A DNA stretch of 64,000 nt, taken from NCBI RefSeq assembly GCF_037975245.1, contig NC_092579.1, forward strand, positions 16,826,178 to 16,890,177, written 5' to 3'. A program made the translations under genes and the position numbers. Within the stretch, counting starts at the first letter, position 1; every line of letters starts with the position of its first letter. The notes under the pieces were generated by a model. The model ran no database searches, had not been told where the DNA came from, and was given only the letters and a program-made list of their open reading frames with translations. This document shows, in pieces, positions 25,057 through 37,600 of this stretch. The DNA comes from Apostichopus japonicus. Its lineage: Eukaryota; Echinodermata; Holothuroidea; Aspidochirotida; Stichopodidae.

Positions 25057-25918
25057 ATGGGATACATTGGTATATTCGCTATTGCAAGTACCAGATACGA
25101 AATACTTGTCATTTTTCTGTCGTCGATTTTACAAATTGGTTCAAACATTGAACTCACGCCTCGAGGAAATCATGGTATTGTATACTGCGTTGGACAAGGT
25201 ATACAACTGGATCACTCAAAGAGTCAATTCAGCTGTGACGTATTTCGTGACTCTTGCGCTGGAGTACAAGAAAAATTATATCTGGAAATTGTAAAGATTT
25301 CAAGGAAGAATTTATCAACTGAAAATAAGCACTTTGAATATTACAATGAAACTTGTTTGTACAGCTTAGATATTTTACAAAATACAACCACATTGGTAGA
25401 AAATGATAAAACTACCATTGCTAATTCTACAGGTATGATAGGATTTAACATATCTAGTAACAACCTTACCAATATTCCATGTTTCGGTCATGATTTGTCG
25501 GAAGGTTTGAAATGGTTGGATTTTTCTTACAACAGGATTAGTCAGTTGACTTCAAAGTTGTATTTTGGTAAACCTCCTAATTCATTAAACTACCTCATTT
25601 TAAAAGGAAATCAAATACATCAAACACACCCATTGGCTTTTCATTATCTCACCTCTCTTAATAAACTTGATGTTAGTGCTAATGCAGATATAGTTGATTG
25701 GGCATTTGTTGAATACTCAACGAGTTTAAAACTTGTGAATATCAAAGATTCTTGTTCCGGAAGCAGTTTTGGTTTGCACTGTACTAAGAATATGACTTTT
25801 GTAGTGAACGCAAACTACAGCAGCTGTTGCAGTAGTGATTTTGAATGCAGAAACGTCAATTCCCGTTGCTCTTTTGAATATAATTGGCCTCGATTTGATC
25901 TCCCTACTTGTGCACCGG
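25057..25918 (+). CDS. Pseudokinase receptor exon 1: signal segment, LRR and C-cap
   Basis: Encodes Met1 to residue 287. A hydrophobic stretch ILVIFLSSILQIG (about 16-28) suits a signal peptide, though 15 residues precede it. Two Cys near 45-65 suggest an LRR N-cap. Leucine-rich repeats are seen in IGFNISSNNLTNIP, LKWLDFSYNRISQL, LNYLILKGNQI and LNKLDVSAN. A Cys cluster (CSGSSFGLHC, CCSSDFEC, CSFEY, TCAPG) forms the C-cap. Many NxS/T sites. Ends in phase 1 before GTAAGT at 25,919. Confidence 0.9.
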
Positions 25919-28900
25919 GTAAGTGGGTTTTATATTCTCACCAAGAACACAAGAGAAAAGTGTCAAGAAATAAAGTTAAATAATTATTAAAAGGCTTTAG
26001 AGTAAGTGAAGTTACGTTACAATTCATATTGCATTTTCTGTAATGCCGTGCAATCAGGAAAAAAAAACACATTAGATTTCATTTCTACTTCCTATCAATT
26101 TCAAGCTAGTGAAGAAACCATTAATAGTACTTTATGTGAAGAGTATTGTTGCTAGTAAGTTTATCTCAAAAGGAGCTAAAAGTGTAAAGATTGCATGGCT
26201 ACTTGACTTAAGTTATAAGCCATTTTGGCTTCTCCCAATCTGAACTCTGATGTGCACTGGCAGGCTGCTTAGAGTGTTAAAATAACTTACTTCTGGACTC
26301 ATGAATGCAACCTGATGATCTCAATATACAACAAAGACTAGTTCGGGCATATAGTTTTATCATACATATGCAAGTTTAACCAAGTTAACCTTATTCACCT
26401 TCTTTCCTAAGTTTCCTTTTTCATTTGGAAATAAGTTTAATCAAGGTGTTAAAAGTTTCCAGGTTTGTTTCCTCCGCAATTCCGCATATTTTCTGAAAAT
26501 CCTATAATGTTTGAAATTTGAAAACATGGCGATCGCTATTGATCAATATAAACTATGTTATAGACTGAGCGCAGAATACCATATATTAAACTAAAGTATT
26601 TTAACCAATGCCATGGGTTAATTGGCCATGTCGACATGAACAAAATGCAGTATCTGAGAGCAAACCGATATCGTGAATATCCTTAAATCCTTAAATTAAT
26701 AAATCCTTAAATATATGCTTCATTGTGTCCTCAATTTCACCTAGCCATCGATTTATCATGTCAAAAATCATGTAAAACTTAAAGCAGCATTTTGCGTTTT
26801 GTCGCCGTTTTCCACTTTTTTGACAAGTCCATCTAGTTTTTTACATATATCAATCACAAAACAGCAAACTAAGATATTAGCCAAGTTTTTTCCCTGCCAA
26901 AAGCGTTAATTGGCGAGTCATTAAGGACATTTGCAGATATAAGAAAAGTGTCCTCCGTGTGTTAAATTACACATTTAATATTAATCGCATACAGTTCCCC
27001 CAACCCACTAGTTTGAATTCAACCAATCAGAGATGTAGGTTTAGTTATGAGCCGTTGCTAAAAATAGATTCAAAAGGAAGCTGCTCACTTCGCCCAACAA
27101 CAATTTCGCCTAACTGCCATTTCGACCAACCTTACCATTTCGCCCAACCTTGTTGGTCATTTCGCCCAACCAGCATGGTCATTTCGCCCAACCAGCATGG
27201 TCATTTCGCCAAACCTTGCTGGTCATTTTGACCAACATTGATTAAATATTATACTTCAATATTGGTCAATTTAATAAGGAAACGTTCGGGAATTGTTAAC
27301 GTTACGGGATACCAACCGAATATTAAGGAAACTTGAAGTCGTGGTTACAGTCGGTAGGATGGATCAGTGTTTTAGGGGTTAGGTTTGATAGGTTTTTATG
27401 TAGACCGATTCCCCTTTGTTTGTATAACAAACGAAGTAATATAACCCCCAAAAAAAATCAAACTGAACTAGTGAAATAGAAAAAGAAAAATATTTCTAAC
27501 TGAATATGAGTAAAAAATATGGTTGGTCGAAATGACCATGCTGGTTGGGCGAAATGACCATGCTGGTTGGGCGAAATGACCATGCTGGTTGGGCGAAATG
27601 ACCATGCTGGTTGGGCGAAATGGCAGTTGGGCAAATGGTTGTTGGGCGAAGTGACCATAAAGCGATTCAAAACGTCGAGTTGGTAACTTGGTACAACGAC
27701 CCTAACAGCTCCCTGGTACAACTGCCATAGACAGTCTATGATGTTCGTAGCCTTTAAATATTCATATCATGGGCGAGGTTTATTTGGATCCCAACGGAAA
27801 ATATCTTCGAGAAAAACAAAGTTGGAAGTTGTAAATTTTTCGACTTTTATGCCACCATTTGAAGTAAGATTTGAATAGATAAGCTAGTTATATGTCGTTA
27901 TGGCATCGTGGATTCAGTTAGGTTGAGAAAAACCATAGAAAAGGATGTAAATTGCTGCTTTAACAAGGAAGAGAAGACGGAGAGGGTGGGGTGGGAGTGA
28001 GACATATTACGTACCACCTTACCATCAGCGACGCCAAAATTTGTAACAAGGTGTCATCTTTGCCAAATCCTCTATTAAAATGGCATAATTTGTTGGCAAT
28101 TTTATCTTACTATTCTCTATTACGCAGTACCTCCAACGATGTCGCTTAAGATCAACGAAATTACACTTAAACAATCTTACTACTGGGTTCCCCAGAATGA
28201 ACTAATGGTTATAACGTGCTTTGCTTGGGACGCAATGCCGAAGGTGAACCTTTCCTGGGTTACAAATGGTCGCGACAGAATCTATACACAACTTAAAGTA
28301 ACAGAAGGTGATGCACCAACGTATAATTCAACATCTCTGCTGAGTTATATACCAACACAAGAGAATTCATCAATTTCCTGTTATGGTAATAGTGTGATAT
28401 CATCAGAGTATCACGTGGAAGTGTCACTCTATACATATGGTAAGTTAACAGACTAAAGTATCATAACACACTTATGATAAAGAAATCATAGCATCACATA
28501 TGAAGTATCAGTACAAACGTTTAGATCACAGCATCATGTATTCAGTGTGCACATATTTGTTAAGACCAAGCATAACATTCAATGGATCTGTGAAAAGATC
28601 AGAATAATTGTTATACACTTGAGGAGTTAGTATATAGTAACGTTTGGATCGTTCTGTTATAAACATTTTCACAAAATACTTTTCCGAAGACCGGAATATC
28701 TCGCTATTCATAAATTATGGCAAATAAACTCCACACGCAAAGATAAGTAGCACATGATGGTACTGAATTTATGAAACGTTTTCACGAACACAACGAATGA
28801 ATGCTTTTGAATTTCGCAGACTATGTATTGCAATATTTTCTTTTATATTGTTTATCTATTTCGTGGGCTCTCAGTAGGTACATGTTGATTCGTGGTTGAA

Positions 28901-31900
28901 ATAAGTAAAAACAGAAAACTGTAAAACTAAAGCTTTTGAAAAGTTTCATTTTAACAAATAATGCATCATGTACTTGTCTTCTCTCTCGGTGGAGTTTTAA
29001 GTTGCTCGCAGAAAATACCCTGTCTATTAGATTTTCTTATAATTTACATGTTTCTTAAATAATTGATAATTAATGTAATAATGTGTTTAATCCTGAAGTA
29101 TTCGTGTTGTTTTAATATGCCCATGATTAGACTCATATCAATTTTTCCTAAAATTAATCTTGAGATGGAAATATTAGCAGCAAAGATAGTAAACAAAACA
29201 CTGTTCAATGGAATCACGTTACTATAAGTACATATTATATAGCACATAGTGGTAGGATGATAAAACTGCTTTACATGCATGTTAGTGTTAACATTGAGTG
29301 AGCACCTTAATTCACTTGATTATAATTAGTATACTCTCATTAATTATCGTTTTCCTACTAAACTGGGGAATTATTATCTATTCCAGTCCAATTGCTGTCT
29401 GACATTTTCATCAAGTGAACACTATTTAAATTAAATTTAAGCTATTATCTTATATATTTCAACTTTAAGCGAGTTCAAATTACAGTAAAACATCCAACGA
29501 TGTGTCTGTTTAAGCTAATGGGTACGTAGGTAGTTACCTATGTTACATTTTTGTTGATGAAAAGTCTTTCCAGAACTTTACATTACTTTGAATGGTGAAA
29601 GAATCGAGAAGGAATATGTGAATTCTGGAGAGAACTTGAATGTCACTTGCCATGCTGATGGAGCAAGACCTGTATCATCGTTATCCTTTAACGACCGCAA
29701 TGAAGTTGTGACTGAATTACCACCGATCACAAATACGTCCACAAGCATCTCGTTCCTTCTGATGAAACGACTGGAACAGGAGAATATTACATGTACGAGT
29801 ACACAACGACGTGAGGATGAATCTGATCTCACGAGATTTGTCACGGTGACAGTTACTGTGCCTGGTAAGGAAAATAAGCCGTCCGCCACATTGTGGTTAC
29901 AGAGATGTCATTCTTAAAGTTGTTACCAACTGGGAGCCTTAAGAAGAGAGTCTGCTTCCATTTCCCCAATTCTGCTTCTTCTTACAGTATATATTTTTAG
30001 CTTTGGATTTTCTTAAGCATACCTTAAGCAGAATTTCAGTTGTCATCTTCATATGTTATAGTCCAAGAAAAAGAAAGCCTCAGAATGAGTGCTAGTAATA
30101 TTCCATATCTATCCGGTTTTCAAGATACACACCTTTAAATATTATGTTAAATCTATGCATTGGATAATGGATAGCTTTAATGTACAGTTCATTCATACTT
30201 AGTAAAGATCCCTAAATCCTATTGGTCCATTCAGGTCAGCTGACCGTGGTTAATCCTGTGAGTAACGCACGGTAAAATTACGGGGCATCACTTTAATAAA
30301 TCTTTGGTTATATGTAACCAAAAATGTTTTGTTTTATGATTTTTCCCCCACACAAATGGTAGTGTATGAATGAACGGGGTTAATCAACGGTCTAGCGTGC
30401 GTTACTCAAATGATTAATGCACTCCGGGTGTTAATGCTATCGCTGGATGCACTCGGGCTCCGCCCTCGTGCATCGCTTGCATTATCCCCCGATCGTGCAT
30501 TAATCCTATGAGTAACGCACGCTAGACCGTTGATTAACCCCTTATTAATACGTTGTTTTATACACTCCAATAACTCAACCAGACTTTCATTTGGATGTTA
30601 TTCAACACCACTTTGCCTTGAACATTTTGTAATATATTGCAAACATGTCATTGAAGACAATCTAAGTCTTTTGTTTTCCAAACGAGTTTTGTTGCATCTG
30701 ATGAATGGCAACATTGGTATGTGTTTTATACTGCATAGCTCGATCACTTTAATTGATGAACCTCAAGGGTGTAAAGGGGAATTTCACAAATGTAGAGGAA
30801 GAAGTGTTACAAGTGTGTGTTACAAGAAGTGTTAGTGAAATACAACCCTATAATAATAGCAGTGTCTACAACATAGCAATGTTAATTATGTCCCTCAAGT
30901 CATCGTTCAATATGGAAAATCCACTTGATGATGACATTTTGAAGAGCACATACCCTTCAATATGTTTCATGTTTTGAGTGTTGTAGTAAAAGAAAATAAT
31001 TTTAAAAAAACGTTTATTGAAACATGTTTTCATTTCTTCTCCCACTGTCTTTCAGAAAAGTCGACCACACAACCAGGTAACTTCAGTTGGATATCATGAG
31101 TGATTTATTCCATAACTTAAAAAATTGGAGTAGGATCGGTGTTCTTATTTTTTACCCGAAGACATAGGAATATACCAAAAGGCAAAAGAGCTCCCAAAAC
31201 ATTTATCAATGATAACCTGTGCATCCTTTAATGTTTTGTATATATTTAGTCCAATCTAACATATTAATGGTTTGTTTATTTGTTGTTTTAATTTGCTGTT
31301 TTGTTGTTGTTATGGGAGATCATTCGATGATCATCTAATCTAATTGTAATTGGGGGTAAAGGGTGTAAAGGGGAATTTCACAAACATAGAGGAAGAAGTG
31401 TTAATAGCAATACAACCCTATAATAATAGCAGTGTCTACAACATATTTATGTTAATTATGTCCCTCAAGTCATCGTTCAATATGGAAAATCCACTTGATG
31501 ATGACATTTTGAAGAGCACATACCCTTCAATATGTTTCATGTTTTGAGTGTTGTAGTAAAAGAAAATAATTTAAAAAAAAAACGTTTATTGAAACATGTT
31601 TTCCTTTCTTCTCCCACTGTCTTTCAGAAAAGCCGACCACACAACCAGGTAACTTCAGGTTTGGATATCATGAGTGATTTATTCCATACCTTAGGAATTT
31701 GAAGTAGGATCGGTGTTCTTAATTTTTACCCGAAGACATAATATACCAAAAGGCAAAAGAGCTCCGAAAACATTTATCAATGATGATCTGTGCATCCTTT
31801 AATGTTTTGTATCTTTTTAGTCCAATATAACATATTAATTATTTGTTTATTTGTTGTTTAATTTGCTGTTTTGTTGTTGTTATGGAAGATCATTCGGTGA

Positions 31901-34551
31901 TCTTCTAATTGTAATAAATTGTGCACAAAAAATTGTTTTAATGAAATCTCTTGAAATTATCTAGCTACCAATCATTTGTCTTCTGCAAAACGTGTTCAAT
32001 TGCATGTCACGAAATATTTCCATTTACTTTCAGATAGCCCAACAAAAGATCCACCATCTTCAGGTTTTCTTTCATTCAGATATTTATGTAATATTAATGC
32101 ATACAATTAATTTAAATTAGCAACAATGATATAGAGGGGATTTTACTGTTATTAAGATTGATTACTGTTACTGTTTTTTTTTATTGTATTTCTTACTTCA
32201 ATTATCACACTTTTGTTGCCTTCATAGTTATTCCGGAAATCACTTTACTATGTGTTAATCTACTTTTGTTTTGGTACAAGAGTAAGCTATGTGAAAATAA
32301 TTTCAGACCTATTTACGCAACAAGTCCATTGTTTTATTCGAGATTGCTAATTGTAACGTGACATGCAGACGTATCAATAGAAAACTTGTGTCAATGCACT
32401 GTTCAGATATTTGGGTATAACTATCTACTTTCGTTTCAGGATTTGATTATCTTCAATGGATCATACCCAGTATTGCTACACTGTTAACTTGTTTCGTGTT
32501 TGTCTGCATCTACAAGATAACCACGAAGATCAGAGGTAAACGAAGTTGTTTAAAATCGAACTGTTATGCTATATCATAAGATAAGCTGTCATAACAAAAC
32601 ACCATGGTTATGTTTACTATCAACTAATGAAGAACACAAATTTGAAGCGGTTTTACGAAATATTCAAAGTGAATAATGATACTTGTTTATTTGCATGTGT
32701 GACATGACATATGTCAATGCTTGCTGTTTATTTCATGGGTCACATGACATGTTTCAATGCTTGTTGTTTATTTACATGTGTAACATGACATGTCTCAATG
32801 CTTGTTATTTGCTTGCATGTGTAAACAAAATATGTCCCAATGCTTGTTATTTGATTGTATGTGTCACATGACACGCTTCAAATGCTTTTTGTTTACTTGC
32901 ATGTGTCACATAACATGTTTCAATGCTTGTTGCTTATTTACGTACTGTGTAACATGACATGTCCCAATGCTTTTTATTTGTTTGCATGTGTCACATGACA
33001 TGTTTCAATGCTTGTTGTTTATTTGCATGTGTAACATGACATGTCCCAATGCGTATTATCTGTTTGCACGTGTAACATGACATGTTTCAATACTTGTTGT
33101 TGATTTGAATGTGTAACATGACATGTTTCAATACTTGTTGTTGATTTGAATGTGTAACATGACATGTTTCAATACTTGTTGTTGATTTGAATGTGTAACA
33201 TGACATGTTTCAATACTTGTTGTTTATTTGCATGTGCAATATGACATGATTCAATACTTGTTGACAGATCCCTTCAAACTCCAATAATTGAAGAATAATT
33301 TCCGTATTGACATTATTAATATATTTTCATTTCCATATGTAGCTTTGATGTCTGTTACATTTTCAACGTAAGTCTTTTGTGTTCGTTTGGATTTTGGATG
33401 ATTGTTAATACATTTGTTAATTGTCGACTTTTCTACATTGACAGACGCGTTGTATTAACATTAATATGATATTCTCGAATCCAATTTGGAATAACTGAAG
33501 TTATTAGTTGGCTATTCATCACTTTGATATTGACAAATTATTTCTATTACAATGGCCAAGGTTGGTCACTTGATTGAATTATAGTTTATGTTATAACGAT
33601 TGCAAATTCATCCTTTCTATAGACATGTACAATGACAAATGGTTCTAAAATCAGGTGGCATGAATACATTGTTGAATTAATGTGCAATTATTAATTAACT
33701 TTTTATTTAGTTAGCAGATTAATTTATCAAATGTTCAACCTGCAAATGATTCTAAGGGGATAGGAGACATACCATACGTTTTAACTGAATTTTCCCCAGC
33801 CAATAACAAAGAGATGTCTGTTATTTATTCAGAGATGCAGATACAACTCATCTGAAACTCAACAGCTTGCCGGCGGATCAATCACGTAAGATAAAGCAGT
33901 TTTTAATCTGTATTAGACATCATATGCAAATCGTTTTCATATTTGATGATATTTCCTTGACTACTATATCTCTGTCTTTACTTTAGTTGCACATTATTCG
34001 TCACAAGTGTATCTCCAAAACAAACAGAAGTAAGTAGACTTAAAAACTTTGGTCAAACGCAATTATGAATTTAGAAAATTCAAAATTGTGGTTCTTTATG
34101 TGGCTGAATTTATAATGCACAAATCTTAATGTCTAATTATTTTCATTATGTTATTGCAAACATAACAATGTCTAACTATACTTGTTATCACAAGACTACT
34201 TGTTACGTTAACGATATTGTTTTCATTACCGAGGTATAACCATAATTGTGTATAATGTAAGCACTTATCCGTATTTCATTTAATTTTTAATATAAATGCG
34301 CAGTTCGTTTCATTAGCTGTCGAGTAGTTGAAACAGCTTCAGATAATTCTAATTACCTTTTTACCGTCTTCTGCAAAATGGAAAACAATTATGAGATATA
34401 CATTCTCACTTTGTTTCTGTATTTCACTTTAGATCAGCTCTTCCAAGCATTCCGAGAGACGAAATCAGTTACAATCATTTTAGCAGCAGTGAAAGCAGTA
34501 AGATTTTACATGAATTCTAATCGAAGGAAAGTGCATAATTTAATGATAATG

Positions 34552-34603
<52 letters not shown>

Positions 34604-37600
34604 GTTATTTGCTTTACGAGCAATATTGGGATCGTCTCATGTATGTTTCCCACTGTAAATAAACGATTCACGTTATTATGATGTACACTATGACAAATAT
34701 ATTTTGGAAAAGTATATTGCTGTTGATACATTTTCACTGACTTCCCTATGAAACCTTCACGTGTTCATCTTACCTATCTGAAAGCTTAACGTATTTTTAT
34801 TGTTTTTACACCTGTATCTGCTGTACAGTATATTACTCTGCAGAAAAGGAAAGCACATCGAAGGACAGAATATTTAGTGAGAATGAGTTCTGTATCTTAT
34901 CGACAATAAAGGTCGGAACAATTTACAATAGATGGATGGGTACTATCAAAACTCCCAACAAATTCGCGGTTCTAACGACAATCGCAGGTTAGTCGCAGCC
35001 TTGATTGCTGGTACGCATGTGTCTCGCGTGTAAACTACAAACTGGTTTTACAAAAGCCTTTCTCTTGTATTGAAGTATTGCAGCTAGGAACGTAAACAAC
35101 GAATTGCGAGGTTTTAATGCATTTCGTTTAATTATGCATAGTCTATTAACTAACAGAGACATGTTCCTTTCTTGCTGAAAGTTTGTGATGTAAAGTGTGA
35201 CACTTGAGATATTCAATAGGCCTATATGAAACACTATTTTTCTGCATTAGAGGGAGTTATGGAGAAACAAATCAATTGGGATGCATTTGTCAAACGCACA
35301 CTTGACCTGCCTACGACGGATCATCTTACGAGAATCGAGGGAATAGCAGTCGAAAAAAGTGAGTTATTCTTTCATCGCGTAGATGTCTACGTTACATCTA
35401 TATACTGGTACAAACGTACCACCTTGATATTGAACTGGACTGGTGTAGGTCTTATACAACACTGTTTAGATCATAAACGCTTTTTAAATTCCCGCGTTTT
35501 AGCTTAACATGAAAACTTATCTGGCTGAAGAAATGTTAAAATCACATCTTACTTGCAGGTTTATTGATATATCAATGATCGTATTTTAGTTATCGCTACA
35601 AGCGATAAAATTGTCGGCTTTACTCTGTAATAAATGATCTCCTGATATGTCTGGCGTTTAGCACAGTATAACGATGCATTTTCAATGACGAATCCCTACC
35701 TGTTAGTTCACAAAGAAATAAATCAACGTAAAATTAAATGCAAGCTTTAGCCAGTAGTGAAGGAAAAACATCGGATTATTCATTGTTTGCATGCAGTTAC
35801 GAATAGGTTTGTCTCCTCTCTGGCTTGTACCTATATAGGCAATGGAAGCATGTGAAATTAACATTCGAACCGCATGGTGTAATATCATCAATCGTGCATC
35901 ACATTAGGTATGTAGTATTTTAATCCTTACAGCCACCCTTTACCTGGTTACTGAACGTACTGTCTGTGAGACATTGAAGAGCCGCCTTACATTTGACCCG
36001 AGTTCACAAAGCAGTACATTTTCAGTTTCGGATGTTATGAAACATGTCGCTGCCATTTTGGAAGGAATAAAATGTTTGCAGTCGTATGGGGTGAGTCGAC
36101 TACACAGTTATGTATCAATAGTAGAGTTGCTTATATATATGTTGTTTTCCAAAAGAAGTTGTATTATTATTCAAATTGTTGCAGTACTACACTGACACTT
36201 GCGTTAGTGTGACAGTTGGTTTGCCGATTTTGTCAACATAACTGAATCAACAACAAGATGCCACACTAAAATTTGAAGAACAAAATCATGAGATTCAATG
36301 AATGAGCCGAATCGCATCATCTTTTGAGAATATAAAATTGTTTTTATGACAACATTTAAGAAGCTCTTTGTGGTTAGATTTAAAGAAGTTTAATAAATCG
36401 CACCCCCGCTCACATCAAACCCCGTTTGTTTAAAACACAATGGCCATTGTCCAAGAATATATCCCGTATTCCACTATTATATTAGTTCATTGTTATAACT
36501 AATTGTTTGTGTTTTATGTTTTGTTCAAAACATATATCTTCCAATTAATTTTAACAGTTTTTACATCCGGGGTTATCAACAAAGAAGATTCTATACACAA
36601 ACGAAGGAATCTGCAAATTATATGATTTCTGCCTCGCTGAAGATGCGCCAAAAGTAGTTATGCTAAAGAAGACACAGGTGATCATCCTTCCAAAACCAAT
36701 TTCGAAATGTTTTCATAGTAACAAACTTTTCAAACTATAGTTTTCATTTTTTAATTCCATCTCATTTATTGAATGTTATGTTATTACATAAAATTTCACC
36801 AAACAGAACGTTTGTGTCCTTATCAAAGTTAATCAATATTTCCGTACAAACTAAAATACTGCAATTGTAGGTAACATCTTTATTAATGAACAAAAGGTGC
36901 CCTTTGACGTAGGTAGAAAGCATTAAACAATTTCATCTTGATTGACTTCTTTGATTATTCATGGTATTTTCTAATTGTTGTAGAAGTATATAAATTAAGT
37001 ATAAAGAAGATAATTACGGATTAATATTACCTTTTCAGTTTTTCTTCAATCGTAGTTACGGCTATAAAACTTTCTTATTTTTGCCAGATGAATACTGTCT
37101 CCTTTAATCAGTTACCTCCAGAATCTTTCTTCCGTAATGAATACACTGCTGAGAGTGATGTATGGTCCACAGCTGTAGTAATATGGGAAATCTTATCGAG
37201 TGGTAAAATAAAGAATACAAAACTATTGGGTTTAATGCATGAGCCCTATCCTAAGCTATTATCGTTTTCATAATACAGTATTGCTATAACATTTGTGTAT
37301 GTAAAGAAGAACAAATATTGGAAAATGAGATTTCTCAGAACAATATATGATTTAGGTGACATAATGAATGGCAATATTAGGAAGTTGTTTAGTTTGTATT
37401 GCCATACTTTCATGACTAATTTTGAGACTACCAATCATGATCATCTGAGAAAGCGACTTACAACATTTAATTCGTTCTATAGAGAGTAAAGTCTATGTTC
37501 CTAATATCTTAATAAGCAGAATAATATAGCTATGGACAAATGTAGTGTATTACTTTAGTACCATGCGTATTACACTATTCCACAAGGTTTTTTCCTTTTT

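Larger units (their letters stand above)
22727..29654 (+). repeat. Segmental duplication, block B (intact receptor copy)
   Basis: Counterpart of block A at 14,612-20,477. It carries the 5' flank, exon 1, exon 2 and the start of exon 3 of the complete receptor gene, which continues past the end of the homology. See the block A entry for the indels that separate them. Confidence 0.9.
30765..31917 (+). repeat. Tandem duplication of about 590 bp including a microexon
   Basis: 30,765-31,350 and 31,357-31,917 are near-identical in tandem, starting at GGTGTAAAGGGGAATTTCAC and ending around GATCATTCG-TGATC. They differ by small indels and scattered substitutions. Each copy holds one 21-nt exon with its acceptor and donor. 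Both also contain an open stretch (VKGNFTN to SICFMF) that looks accidental. Confidence 0.9.

Noticed and set aside
30753-31547. Matching open frames (VKGNFTN to SICFMF) in both halves of the intron 3-4 duplication
   Set aside because: Shared openness is explained by recent duplication. No good acceptor or donor frames them and no domain is visible.
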